Below, piece by piece: positions 45,337 to 55,420 of a DNA stretch of 64,000 nt (positions are counted from its first letter, which is position 1; every line of letters starts with the position of its first letter). Position numbers and translations under genes: made by a program. The notes beneath the pieces are model-generated. The model did no database searches, was not told the origin of the DNA, and saw nothing but the letters and a program-made list of their open reading frames with translations. Location of the stretch: the NCBI GenBank assembly GCA_030685235.1, contig MU839126.1, positions 184,031-248,030 on the forward strand, written 5' to 3'. This DNA comes from Copromyces sp. CBS 386.78 (Eukaryota > Ascomycota > Sordariomycetes > Sordariales > Sordariaceae).

Positions 45337-46371
45337 TTAGATAAGACCGGGTAGCATGGTGTAGCGCTTGGCCTTGTAGCGGTCACCGAACTCCTTGCGA
45401 AGAGCCCTCTCCTTGCCGCGGGACCAGCTGCGCATGTAGAAAGTACCAGTAGCAATGAACATGACAACAGCAAAGCTGCGGCTGATCAAAATGACACCAA
45501 CCCAAGCGAGGACCTCGAACATGTAGTTGGGGCTGGTAACCAGGTTGCTACCAATGCAGTTGGGGATACCGCGCTCAGTGCCGCCGGGCTTGCGGAGGCT
45601 GGCCAAGTGCTGGTGGACGATCCAGTTGCAGACCTCGCAGACGGCGAACAGGCCGATGCCGAAGTAGTCGAGAAGAACAAGGTCGTTGCGGTCAGACGAA
45701 GAGCCGGGGCGGTAGATGTCGACGGAGCACATGAGGCCGGCGAGGAGCCAGTAGAAGGCCGAGTTGCGGAAGATGTTGAAGGCGGGCATGGTGTTAGCCG
45801 AGAACTTGTGGACGAACATGGTCTCGTACTCGCGCTTGAGGAAGTGGAGGTTGAAGAGGGCGAAGAGGAGCCACTGGACCTGCGACATGGGCGTCTCGGT
45901 CTCATTCTTGTAGGCCCACGAGCCGAAGCTGTAGATGTAGGGGCGGAGCAGAGGGACGAGGACGTGGAAGAGGATGGGGCCGAAGTACTCGATCACGAAG
46001 ACGGTGCGCCAGGCGATCTGGGGGCCTGTGTTGTTGTGGTGGGTTGTGTTAGTTTATAAACTCTGGGACTTTTCACATGTTTTTTGTTGGGAGAGAAATC
46101 ATGACGTACCAAGGTCCTTGACGACGAGCTCGCCGGCCTTGACAACACCAGCCTCATCGCGGACAAGAGCCTTGCGGTTCTTGAGGATCTTCTTGGTCTC
46201 GGGGTCGAAGAGACCAATGCGGTTGAAGTCGCTGATGCCGGACTGGCGGGCAACGGCCTGCTTCGCGTCCTCGACCGTGGCATCGGCGGGGAGCTCAAGA
46301 GAAGCCGGCAGCTTCTTGATGGCCTGCCTCGGCGACTTGTTGGAGAGCTTGAGAGAGAGCTTGGCGGCCAT
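45337..46371 (-). CDS. tsc13: Very-long-chain trans-2-enoyl-CoA reductase (Tsc13/TECR)
   Basis: Tsc13 carries out the last, NADPH-dependent step of each elongation cycle of very-long-chain fatty acids in the endoplasmic reticulum, feeding sphingolipid synthesis. Exons 46371-46110 and 46025-45337 join in phase 1 (KDLG-PQIAWRTVFVIEYFGP) across an 84-bp intron and give 316 residues, the usual size. Residues 1-85 resemble the ubiquitin-like cytosolic start of the family (LPADATVEDAKQAVARQSG, then GLFDPETKKILKNRKAL). The remainder is a multi-spanning steroid 5-alpha-reductase-type membrane domain: VQWLLFALFNLHFLKREYE, MPAFNIFRNSAFYWLLAGL, GIPNCIGSNLVTSPNYMFEV, and the closing RALRKEFGDRYKAKRYTMLP. 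It shares a 740-bp divergent promoter with the Mtr4/FRH gene. Confidence 0.93.
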
Positions 46372-47110
46372 GGTGACTAGGTTGGTTGCGTACCGAATCG
46401 ACCAAGATCAAGATACGGAATGGAATCCGGGAAAGGGGAAAGAGAGGGGGAAAAGTGTTGCTCGATCAGATGAAAGAGAATTGGAAGTTAAGAGAAAAGA
46501 CAGGCCAGGGCCGGGGCCACTAGTGTACCTAGGTAGGTAATGTAGCTTGGGCGGCGTCCGCGGGAGTTACAGCGCGCTCCAGTGGCCGCTCCCGTGGCGG
46601 GCCTGACAAGACGGACGTGGCACCCCACAACTTCCCGAGAATTTTTGGCGGACGGGCCCACCGTCGAGCTCCGAAACCTCGGATTGGCGGAGTTAGTACC
46701 TTGAGATGACGGTTCAGTCTTTTATATGCATCTATAAGAAATAGATGCATGGCCAGAGCTGATCGTTTCAATGTCGTCCGGATCGAGCGATCGATTGGCC
46801 TGACCGCCTGGAGACCCGCAGATAATTCTGCCACTGTCAACGTCCCGGTTCCTTGCCTTCAACTTTTTTCTTCGTTAGCGATAACGTTTATCGGCGTCCC
46901 GTCTTCGTAGGGTCGTGGGTTTCTGCAATCCATCAACCCCCCTTCATCCAACAACCTTCCCGGCTGTCTACGCCACTTTCTTTCATTTCAGCCAACAGTC
47001 CCAAGGCTCAGGAAGCCTAGGTGCTCGAAGCTACGCCTGGTTTTATTGCAGTACTCTTTATCGGCCAATACCTCATCATCTGACTGGGGACATCTGCAAC
47101 ACCCGTCAAG
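46372..47110. promoter_or_regulatory. Divergent promoter between tsc13 and mtr4/frh
   Basis: This 739-bp region serves two genes. It contains TACCTAGGTA at 46526-46535, a 10-bp perfect inverted repeat around a 5-bp spacer (ATGCATCTAT at 46726-46735 and its complement at 46741-46750), and a CGATAAC...TTATCG pair at 46879-46893, about 220 bp before the helicase ATG. The sites are described from sequence only; which factors bind them is unknown. Confidence 0.5.
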
Positions 47111-50100
47111 ATGGATGACCTCTTTGGGGTTTTCGACGAGCAGCCTCGCGCTCAGAAGAAGCGCAAGGCCTCTCCCGATGTTGAAATGACCGATGGAGCT
47201 GCCGCCGTCACTCACCTGCACGCGCAAGCCGCCGCCGCCCCCGCGCCGCAAGAAGACAACAACAACAACAACACCACTGTCGACCAGCCCACCACCTCCA
47301 ACGGCGATGCCGCTCCCGCTGCCGACCATATTCAGCCGCCTCAGAGCCCCCACGGCCAGGGCGACAGCAAACGCAGGAAGAGGACGGACGAGGCCGAGCC
47401 CATCATGACCGATGCCTTCCAGACGGCAGAGTCCCGAGAGGTCACGGGCGCGCAGGGTTTCGCGCCCACCGAGGGCGAGTCCATCGTCATCTCTCACAAC
47501 ATTCAGCATCAAGTCGCCCTTCCCCCCGACCTGGACTACGAGTATATCCCCTTGTCCGAGCACAAGCCCCCCGCCGAGCCCGCCCGAACATACTCCTTCA
47601 AGCTCGATCCCTTCCAGGCCCTCTCCGTCGCCTCGATTGAGCGCGAAGAGAGTGTCCTGGTTTCCGCCCATACCTCTGCTGGTAAGACGGTCGTTGCCGA
47701 ATACGCCATCGCCCAGTGCCTCAAGAAGAACCAGAGGGTCATCTACACTAGTCCTATCAAGGCTCTTTCCAACCAAAAGTACAGAGATTTCCAGGCCGAG
47801 TTTGGTGACGTTGGCCTCATGACTGGTGATGTTACCATTAATCCCACAGCCAGTTGTCTCGTCATGACTACCGAAATTCTGCGCTCCATGTTGTATCGCG
47901 GTTCCGAAATCATGCGCGAAGTTGCCTGGGTCATCTTCGATGAAATCCATTACATGCGCGACAAGATCAGAGGTGTTGTCTGGGAAGAGACCATCATCTT
48001 GCTTCCCGACAAGGTCAGATACGTCTTCCTCTCCGCCACCATCCCCAATGCCTTCCAGTTCGCCGAATGGATCGCCAAGATTCATCGTCAAGCCTGCCAC
48101 GTCGTCTACACCGATTTCCGTCCCACGCCCTTGCAAAACTACTTCTTCCCCGCCGGTGGCAAGGGTATCCTCCTCATTGTCGACGAGAAGGGCAATTTCA
48201 AGGAGAATAACTTCAACCAAGCAATGGCCATGATCGAAGAGAAGAAGGGTACCGACCCCAACGACTGGAGTGCCAAGCAGAAGGGCAAGGGCAAGAACAA
48301 GAAGACGAACAAGGGCGGAGAGGCTGCGAATGACAAGGCCGATATCGCAAAGATCATCAAGATGATTCTTAAAAAGAACTTCCAACCTGTCATTGTCTTC
48401 AACTTCAGCAAGAGGGAGTGCGAGCAGATGGCCTTGGCCAGTTCCAGCATGAAGTTCAACGCCCCGGATGAGGAGAACATGGTTAACAAGGTCTTCGAGA
48501 ACGCTCTTGCTCAGCTGTCCGAGGACGACAAGGACCTCCCCCAGATCGCCAACATCCTTCCCCTTCTGCGCAAGGGCATCGGTGTGCATCACTCCGGCTT
48601 GTTGCCCATCCTCAAGGAGACCATCGAGATTCTGTTCCAGGAGGGTCTGATCAAGGTCCTTTTCGCCACCGAAACCTTCTCCATTGGTCTCAACATGCCT
48701 GCCAGAACCGTTGTCTTCACCCAGGTTACCAAGTGGGATGGTCAGCAACGCCGCCCTCTTACCTCTTCCGAGTACATCCAGATGGCTGGCAGAGCCGGTC
48801 GTCGTGGTCTCGATGACCGCGGTATCGTCATCATGATGGTCGATGACAAGCTCGAGCCCGAGACGGCCAGGGCTATCGTTGTCGGCAACCAGGATAAGCT
48901 CAACTCTGCCTTCCATCTCGGTTACAACATGGTCCTCAACCTGCTCCGTATCGAGGCCATTTCCCCTGAGTACATGCTGGAGAGGTGTTTCTTCCAATTC
49001 CAGAACGCCGCCAGCGTACCGCAGCTCGAGCGTGAGCTCATCAGTCTGCAACAGGAGAGGGACGCCATCATCATTCCTGACGAGAGCATTGTCAAGGATT
49101 ATTACAGCGTGCGTCAACAACTGGAGGAGTACAACAAGGATATGGTTCATGTCATTCAGCATCCCCAAAACTGTCTTGGCTTTTTCCAGGAGGGCCGTCT
49201 CATCCACATTAAGAGCCCAAGTGGAGTGGACTATGGTTGGGGTGTTTTGATCAAGCATACCCCCCGCCAGAGCCCGAAGAACGGTCAGCCACCTTATCCA
49301 GAGCAAGAGTCATACCTTTTGGACGTTTTGTTGAAGGTATCTGGCGATTTCAACCCCAAGGCCCGTGGAGAGAAGCCGATGCCTGAGGGCATCATGCCTG
49401 CAGGAAAGGATAGCAAGAATGCCAGGTGGGAGGTTGTCCCCTGCCTTCTGAACTGTCTCAGAGCCCTCGGCCAGCTGCGTGTTTTCTTGCCCAAGAGGCT
49501 TGAAAGCGCCGACGAGAAGGACGGAGTGGGCAAGGCCACTGACGAAATCAGCCGTCGCTTCCCTGATGGCATTCCTATCCTGGATCCTATGGATAACATG
49601 GGTATCAATGATGACAGCTTCAAGAAGCTGCTCCGCAAGATTGAGGTCCTCGAGTCGCGTTTGGTGGCCAACCCTCTCCATAACTCTCCTCTCCTTATTG
49701 AACTGTGGAACCAGTACAGCCTCAAGAAGGAACTTGGCGAGCAGATCAAGGACAAGAAGAAGGCCATCGCCCAGGCCCACAGCGTTGCGCAGCTTGACGA
49801 GCTCAAGTCTCGCAAGCGTGTCCTTCGCCGCCTGGGCTTTATCAACGACGCTGAGGTCGTCGAGATGAAGGCCCGTGTCGCGTGCGAGATCTCCTCGACG
49901 GAGGGTCACGAGCTCCTCCTTGCTGAGCTGCTCTTCAACCGCTTCTTCAATGAGTTGAGCCCCGAGATATGCGCTTGCATTCTCAGCTGCTTCATCTTCG
50001 ACGAGAAGATCGAGACCCAGGCGCTCAAGGAGGAGCTGGCTAAGCCCTTCCGTGAGATCCAGGCCCAGGCTAGGATCATCGCCAAGGTCAGCGCGGAGAG

Positions 50101-50460
50101 TAAGCTGGATGTCAACGAGGACGAGTACGTTCAGAGTCTCAAGTGGCAGCTTATGGAGACCGTCTTGGCTTGGGCTCAGGGAAGGCCGTTCTCCGAGATT
50201 TGGTATGTTCACCCGCTACGTTATCCCGCGATTCTTTTTCCCTCATGGTTCATGTTGCTAACCACTTAATTCTTAACAGCAAAATGACCAACGTCTACGA
50301 AGGCTCGCTCATCCGTCTCTTCCGCCGTCTCGAAGAGCTTCTCCGCCAAATGGCTGAGGCCGCCCGCGTCATGGGCAGCGAAGAGCTCAAGGACAAGTTC
50401 GAGCTCAGCTTGTCCAAGATCAGACGTGACATTGTTTCTTTCAACAGTTTGTATCTGTAA
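47111..50460 (+). CDS. mtr4: Mtr4/Dob1 DExH RNA helicase (FRH in Neurospora)
   Basis: Mtr4 is the nuclear exosome helicase in the TRAMP complex; it unwinds rRNA precursors, snoRNA and aberrant RNA. Its Neurospora counterpart, FRH, also stabilises the clock protein FRQ. Exons 47111-50202 and 50280-50460 join in phase 2 (FSEI-C-KMTNVYEGSLIR), giving 3273 nt, or 1090 residues. The low-complexity N-terminus (about 140 residues) starts MDDLFGVFDEQP, with a basic SKRRKR. Walker A AHTSAGKT is at 186-193 and the DEIH box at 277-280. Next come SAT (LSATIPNAF), the helicase C-terminal half with GVHHSGLLP, ATETFSIGLNMPARTVVFT and QMAGRAGRRG, the beta-barrel/KOW arch insertion, and the DSHCT domain to the end. 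The family is well conserved and the model is firm. Confidence 0.95.
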
Positions 50461-51708
50461 AAGAGGGAAGGTGGGTTGAGTTTGACACATGGGTTATTCT
50501 TTGGTCATATGGCATGGCGTGTTGATACCCTTTCGTAGATAAGCAGCGTATGTGTGTGTGGCTCAACGGGGAGGAGGACAGTCTGGATTTCTTTCACCTA
50601 TGGTGAGAGAGTCATGGATCTAATCTCGTCATTCTCTGCTTTTTCCGGCCAGGGAAGAGAGAATGTTTTCTTTGGCCAGCAACGAAGGTTATTATTTCGT
50701 CGCTTTTGCCACATTGTTTGCGGAGTTTGCGGGTTGCTACTTGCTTGGTTCCGGTTTAGTTTTTGCAACTATGGTTTAGGTGTCATGGGATATTAAAAAG
50801 CCAAAAAGGGGTTGTTAGAGTATTCAAATCGAACATCTTTCCATCTAGCCTATATGCTTGTCATTGCTACTGCTGTTGTCTGTTCCCATCTGAAGACCGC
50901 GATCCAACTCAACCAGATTCCTGGTGCGCGGAGGAACATCAATGTCTTAGATCGACATGATCTGAAACCGCTCTCTCACGAAGACACTAGCATTTGTCAA
51001 ATCACGATAAATAGGCATTTGATTGTCCATCCTTCTAGCGATCGAATATCTCACTTTGTACGCCAGGCGAACACCAGTTCACCACCACTTACGTCAAACC
51101 GTTTCGCTTTCATTTACCTTACCTCCGAGTGTACGTACATAGGTAATTGTACAAGTATGCCATAGCATACGTTAACCACTCATTGCTCTGGTATCTTGAA
51201 GGAACCGAGTTATACGGCGCGTATATGCAGATCCATCATGTCAATGAAGAAAGGTACCTGTAAAAATGGGCACCAACACCTTGAGATATGTACAACCCGT
51301 ATGAATGATTGCTATCATTACCACACTCAAATCAAACTGATACCGAGGGCCAACCAACCCAGGCACCTACAATAACACATGAATAGGAAAGGAATAAGAG
51401 GAGAAAAAAGAAAAATGAAAAAAAAAAGAAACACCACGGAATTCAAAAACATACAACACCAGGGATTCGCTGGTCGTCACCGACCCAACTACTGGTCTGG
51501 CCCTCACTAAGCATTCAGCCGTCGTCGTCAACAAGCAAGATCAGATTTGACCCTGTGTTTCAAACAAAAACATATTTTCTCCTCGACATCGGCCGTGAAA
51601 TGCACTGTCTTCACTGAAATCAAGAAATCACGCTAACAAACAAACAAGAGTTGTATTATGTTCCCGGCCTACGCTACGACTTCTACTCCTTTTCCTCTTT
51701 TTTTTTTT
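50461..51708. other. Intergenic region downstream of mtr4/frh
   Basis: About 1.25 kb includes the 3' untranslated region of the helicase gene. It holds short frames only and ends in a T-rich stretch that forms the target of the MITE beginning at 51709. No gene is recognised. Confidence 0.5.
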
Positions 51709-52156
51709 GAGAAACTCTATCTGCACGGGGTGAAAACTCTATCTGTACGGGGATCCACTTTTTGTTTTCTAACTATAACTTAGTGGAACCTTAGTGTATA
51801 AAAGTAAAAGTAGTACCGACTTACTCAGCGAATTTTGACGGATTTTTGAAGGTAAGTACCAACTTTATACCAACCTTATAGCCCTCAGCGTTATCAAAAT
51901 ACTACTTTTTCAAACTTTTGAACTTTTAATATTTCCAATTATTTATTTATAATAGCTTGCTTTCCCTAAGGTTCTCTCAGGCTACTAGGTGTATACGCTC
52001 TTTGAAAGGGTGCTGTTAGGTAGAGAGAAAAATAAGGAAAAATATGATATAGTTTTTACCTCCATATTCAACCTTTTGATACTTTAAAAGGGACATTGAA
52101 AGTCACTTTTTTCTTCATGCAGATAGAGTTTTTACCCCGTGCAGATAGAGTTTCTC
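51709..52156. mobile_element. 448-bp MITE with inverted repeats carrying a 22-bp-spaced double motif
   Basis: The left end begins GAGAAACTCTATCTGCACGG and the right end repeats it inverted, imperfectly, for about 43 bp. Inside each terminal repeat AACTCTATCTG(C/T)A occurs twice with a 22-bp period. Runs of T flank both sides (11 on the left, 9 on the right), compatible with a 9-bp T9 target duplication but not proof of one. The interior is AT-rich and non-coding. The plan is the same as that of the element at 29246, though the sequences differ, so both may be Mutator-like. Its right end is 8 bp from the stop codon of the gene at 52165. Confidence 0.82.
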
Positions 52157-52164
52157 TTTTTTTT

Positions 52165-52914
52165 TCAAAAAGGATAGAGGTAAGCGTAACCAGACTCTTC
52201 TGTTTTAACAGAAATATTCGAGAGCCCCCCATACGCAACCACCAACTTCGTATCCTTCGGTAACTCTTCGCCATCGAACACACCCAATGCCCCTCGAAGA
52301 TCGTCCCGCAACCCCATCAGCCAGGGATGCACCGCCGTCACGTAATCATGAATCGTTACAAAGCCCGTCGAGCCCGCCTTGACTACCAAATCCTCGTAAA
52401 CCTTGTTAGGCCGGCTCTCTTTGCAACAGTAGCAGTATATCAACCTTCCGTTCTCGTCCATATCCTCGTCGTTCTCCGTATCCTCTGCATGCGGCTCATG
52501 ATACTCGCCCCAATCCCCCGCCCACCAGCTCAAGGGTACTATTTGGACCTTGAGCTCTGACACCCTCGGTATGGATAGCGGGGCTTTCGAAATGGGGTGC
52601 CATGCCGACGATTCGTCCCCGTCGTCGCCGGTGGACGTGACTTGGCGGAAATACGGCTCGCGCGGGCCGTTAAGGTCGCCACGACTTTGGAGAACGGAAA
52701 CAGTCGGCCCGTTGACGTCGCCACGACTTTGGAGAACGGAAATAGTGTTTTCCGAGTCGAGGGGGTCATTGAGGGACCAAAACAGGCGCAACACTTCGGC
52801 GCTGGGTTTGATGCTTGGCGGGGGCTCCACCCCGGATAGTAATGGTGGCTCTGAAGGAGTTTCGTTGGCTTTAACTTGGCCAGGGGGATGGTGGTCTTCT
52901 GACGGTAGTGACAT
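52165..52914 (-). CDS. Hypothetical protein with an internal 14-residue tandem repeat
   Basis: This is an intronless frame of 249 residues from ATG 52914. I recognise no family. The N-terminal 65 residues are Pro/Ser-rich. Residues of the form SVLQSRGD(V/L)NGP occur twice in tandem (14-residue, 42-bp period), a recent-looking duplication. A short acidic run (HAEDTENDEDMDENG) precedes a compact, possibly folded segment: LIYCYCCKES, which could hold a metal, then KVYEDLVVKAGSTGFVTIHD and YVTAVHPWLMGLRDDLRGAL. There is no signal peptide or membrane segment. The stop is followed directly by the T-run and the MITE, so the insertion may have reshaped the end of the protein or its 3' untranslated region. 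It may be a lineage-specific gene. Confidence 0.65.
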   Translation of the reverse strand: MSLPSEDHHPPGQVKANETPSEPPLLSGVEPPPSIKPSAEVLRLFWSLNDPLDSENTISVLQSRGDVNGPTVSVLQSRGDLNGPREPYFRQVTSTGDDGDESSAWHPISKAPLSIPRVSELKVQIVPLSWWAGDWGEYHEPHAEDTENDEDMDENGRLIYCYCCKESRPNKVYEDLVVKAGSTGFVTIHDYVTAVHPWLMGLRDDLRGALGVFDGEELPKDTKLVVAYGGLSNISVKTEESGYAYLYPF

Positions 52915-53359
52915 GTTGTTTGGTTCCGGCTTTAGTAAGCCTAGAATGGTTGATGTGGTTGAGAAATGAGGATGCCCGAGGATGGGAGGAGAAGCAGATA
53001 GGCAGACGGTCTTCTAATTTATAGGAAGACGCATGACTTACTTGTAACTGTCCACCTTCCACATTCCAACGAGCACGCCAAGGAAGAGGTGCAGCAAATG
53101 GGTCAATTGTACTTGCTGTTACATAGCCCTTCCAGTGCCCTTGACTCCTTCCCCATTGGTACTGCTAGCCCCTCACATGCTCGCGTTTCCAGGCAGGCTG
53201 GGCAAGCAGCAACAATACGTTGAATGAAGTGATCCTCATTCCTTTTCACGACACCACTTCTACCTCCATATCCATAACAGCTCTCCACCCCAGGTCTCCC
53301 AGGCCTACCTAAAGAAGATTCTTCTCTGTGTTCGATCCGAGTCCACCGAGCCCAGAATA
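52915..53359. other. Promoter and spacer between the hypothetical gene and bcd1
   Basis: This stretch of 445 bp holds the promoter of the gene ending at 52165 and the 3' untranslated region of bcd1. No gene is seen. Confidence 0.45.
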
Positions 53360-55420
53360 CTAGTCGGAATCGGACCCATAGCTGACAAGTCCACCGGTTG
53401 GTTTCATTGGTTTCTCCTCCACGTACTCGTGCTTGATGTGAGTTGGAGCAGGAGGTGGGATGTCAACATCCATGTCAACACCCGGACCTGGCTCAGCATC
53501 CTCTTGCTTGATCCTCTGTTGCTGCTGATGCTGACCACCTCCATATCCTCCTCTGCCACCGCCTCTGCCACCGCCTCGCTGTTGGAAGTTGCCGCCACCA
53601 CGACCTCCTCTTCCACCACGCTGTCCGCCGCGGCCACGACCCCGGCCTCCGCGACTGCGACCACCCCTTCCACCGTAGTAACCGGCATCAGCATCGGCCA
53701 TAACTTGGTCACCGTCACTGTTGATTTCGCCGTCCTCCGCTGCTCCGAGGATGACATTCGTATCGCCGGAAGCAGCTTGCATAACAGCTGCTTCTAGCGC
53801 TGCCGTGTCCACCTCTCCTTCCACTTCACCTTCTTCAGCCTGCTCAGCCTCCTCCTGCTTAAACCTAACATTCTTCGCACCACCACCTCTTCCACCGCGG
53901 CCGCCCCTACCGCCACGGCCACGGCCACGCTCCCACTTCCCTCCACCTCTACCACCACCTCGTTGATCCCGCTGATCCCTTCGGAAAGCAGCCTGCTGCG
54001 ATCCAAACTGCTTCTTCCTCCCGCTAGGATTAGAGGAAGGAATCTCTTCCACTTCTCCATCCTCATCCGACGACTCATCCGAGTCAGAATCAGCCTCGGA
54101 GTCAGATGAGCTGCTGCTGCTAGATGCCCCCTCGCCTGCCTCATCGGTTTCCGCCTTGACAGCCTTAGCAACCCTCTCCTTCCTCCTCTTCGTATCCGCA
54201 TACCCAAACCCCTCCGGCAACTCGCCACCAGGCGGCAAGACGTAAACAGTCGGGAACTCGATTACCGTCCTACCGCGGAGGGCATGAGAGAGGTTCTTAG
54301 TGGCACCCAATGGGACTAGTAGCTTCCCATTTGGTTTCGGCTGTCCGGATTGAGAAGCTGAAGGAGCCCAAGTTTTGTGCAGGAAGAAACGCCACCCTGC
54401 TACCAAGCGGGACTGGTCAACAGTTTCTTCGTCGTCGGTTTTCGGGATCGAGGCGGATCCGTCGCAGGCGGTTTGCGACCAGGCGCCGGTGATGGAATAT
54501 TGGATGGTGTAGGGCGAATCCGTAGACCAGGCAGAGGTTGTGAAGTTCTGGGGCCAAGAGGAGAGGTAGGGAGAGGCGATGATTTCGGTGATTTTCTGGG
54601 ATTTTGTTGGGGCGAAGCCGGATTCGAGTTTGCGGCGCTTCGTAGCACGACCGTCGGCGTCGACGTCTTCGGCTTCGGGATCGGGTATGATTTCGGCTTC
54701 TTGAGCTTGTCGAGAGAGGCGTCTGCGATACCAGGCGAGGGTTTCGGCTAGGGCGCGGTTGAGAGGCCTGTTCTCGAGCGCCTTGTGTAGGATTCGGTGC
54801 GGTTGTTGTTGTTGCTGACCGGTCGTAGGGATACCGGGAACGTTGAAGAGGAGCCATTCAACCTGCCAGTTTACGCATTGGTGGTTTCGGTTCCACGACG
54901 TCTCGTTTTCGCGCTGTCTGGTCATGCCCTTGGGCATGGACACGGCCTCGACGTTGAGTTTTCTCAGCCTTTGGCGTACTTGTCTGCTGAATCCAGATAT
55001 CCATGCGCCTTCCTCCTGCATCTTGTGTTGTTTCCAACTCGGCGGTGGCAGTGCTCCGACGGGGACATGGCGCAACTCGTCGCCGTGCCACTCCTTGACA
55101 AAGGCCTTGTCTTCGTTTTGAGGGTGTAATTCCTTATCGCTGAGGATCTTGCGGACTTGGACAATCTCTTGCTCGTTCCGCTTGCAGGCGCGCTCGATGG
55201 AGGAGATGAAGTTGTAGTCGTGATCGATGCCGGCGGTGGTGCGGAGACGGGCGGCGGGCACGAAAGTGGTAGGGTCGCGGACGCCAGAGCAGTCGGCTCT
55301 AATCTTGTGCTTCTGGTTGCATGCCAGCGAGCATGTTCGGGCGAGACAGCGTGGACATTTGTATTTGGGAGGTTCGGCGTGGCAGATTCCGCAGAGGGTG
55401 CTGAGCACCGAGTCGGCCAT
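53360..55420 (-). CDS. bcd1: Box C/D snoRNP assembly protein Bcd1 (zf-HIT)
   Basis: Bcd1 is needed for box C/D snoRNA accumulation and early snoRNP assembly in the nucleus. This is an intronless 686-residue frame from ATG 55420. The zf-HIT finger is at residues 10-44: C10, C13, C22, C25, C30, C34, H38 and C44 (LCGICHAEPPKYKCPRCLAR in part). After it come DYNFISSIERACKRNE, an ISGFSRQVRQRLRKLNVEA segment and NHQCVNWQVEWLLFNVPG, as in the family. The yeast and animal proteins are shorter; here the second half is disordered, with Ser/Asp-rich acid stretches and a long RGG/GRGG-rich region (about 480-650) typical of nucleolar RNA-binding proteins. The tail ends with a DMDVDIPPPAP-type acidic/proline segment. 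Repeated CGATAAC/TTATCG motifs lie about 180-245 bp upstream. Confidence 0.9.
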   Translation of the reverse strand: MADSVLSTLCGICHAEPPKYKCPRCLARTCSLACNQKHKIRADCSGVRDPTTFVPAARLRTTAGIDHDYNFISSIERACKRNEQEIVQVRKILSDKELHPQNEDKAFVKEWHGDELRHVPVGALPPPSWKQHKMQEEGAWISGFSRQVRQRLRKLNVEAVSMPKGMTRQRENETSWNRNHQCVNWQVEWLLFNVPGIPTTGQQQQQPHRILHKALENRPLNRALAETLAWYRRRLSRQAQEAEIIPDPEAEDVDADGRATKRRKLESGFAPTKSQKITEIIASPYLSSWPQNFTTSAWSTDSPYTIQYSITGAWSQTACDGSASIPKTDDEETVDQSRLVAGWRFFLHKTWAPSASQSGQPKPNGKLLVPLGATKNLSHALRGRTVIEFPTVYVLPPGGELPEGFGYADTKRRKERVAKAVKAETDEAGEGASSSSSSSDSEADSDSDESSDEDGEVEEIPSSNPSGRKKQFGSQQAAFRRDQRDQRGGGRGGGKWERGRGRGGRGGRGGRGGGAKNVRFKQEEAEQAEEGEVEGEVDTAALEAAVMQAASGDTNVILGAAEDGEINSDGDQVMADADAGYYGGRGGRSRGGRGRGRGGQRGGRGGRGGGNFQQRGGGRGGGRGGYGGGQHQQQQRIKQEDAEPGPGVDMDVDIPPPAPTHIKHEYVEEKPMKPTGGLVSYGSDSD

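Noticed and set aside
45607..46059. 150-codon plus-strand frame opposite tsc13
   Set aside because: It is a Glu/Val/Gly-rich shadow of the membrane protein coding strand.
46988..49306. 772-codon open frame antisense to mtr4/frh
   Set aside because: It mirrors the codon bias of the strongly coding plus strand and spans the promoter and conserved helicase motifs; the translation is Leu/Val/Gly/Asp-rich without a family pattern.
54417..54857. Arg/Pro-rich frames overlapping bcd1
   Set aside because: They come from alternate frames of the repetitive RGG and Ser/Asp coding sequence.
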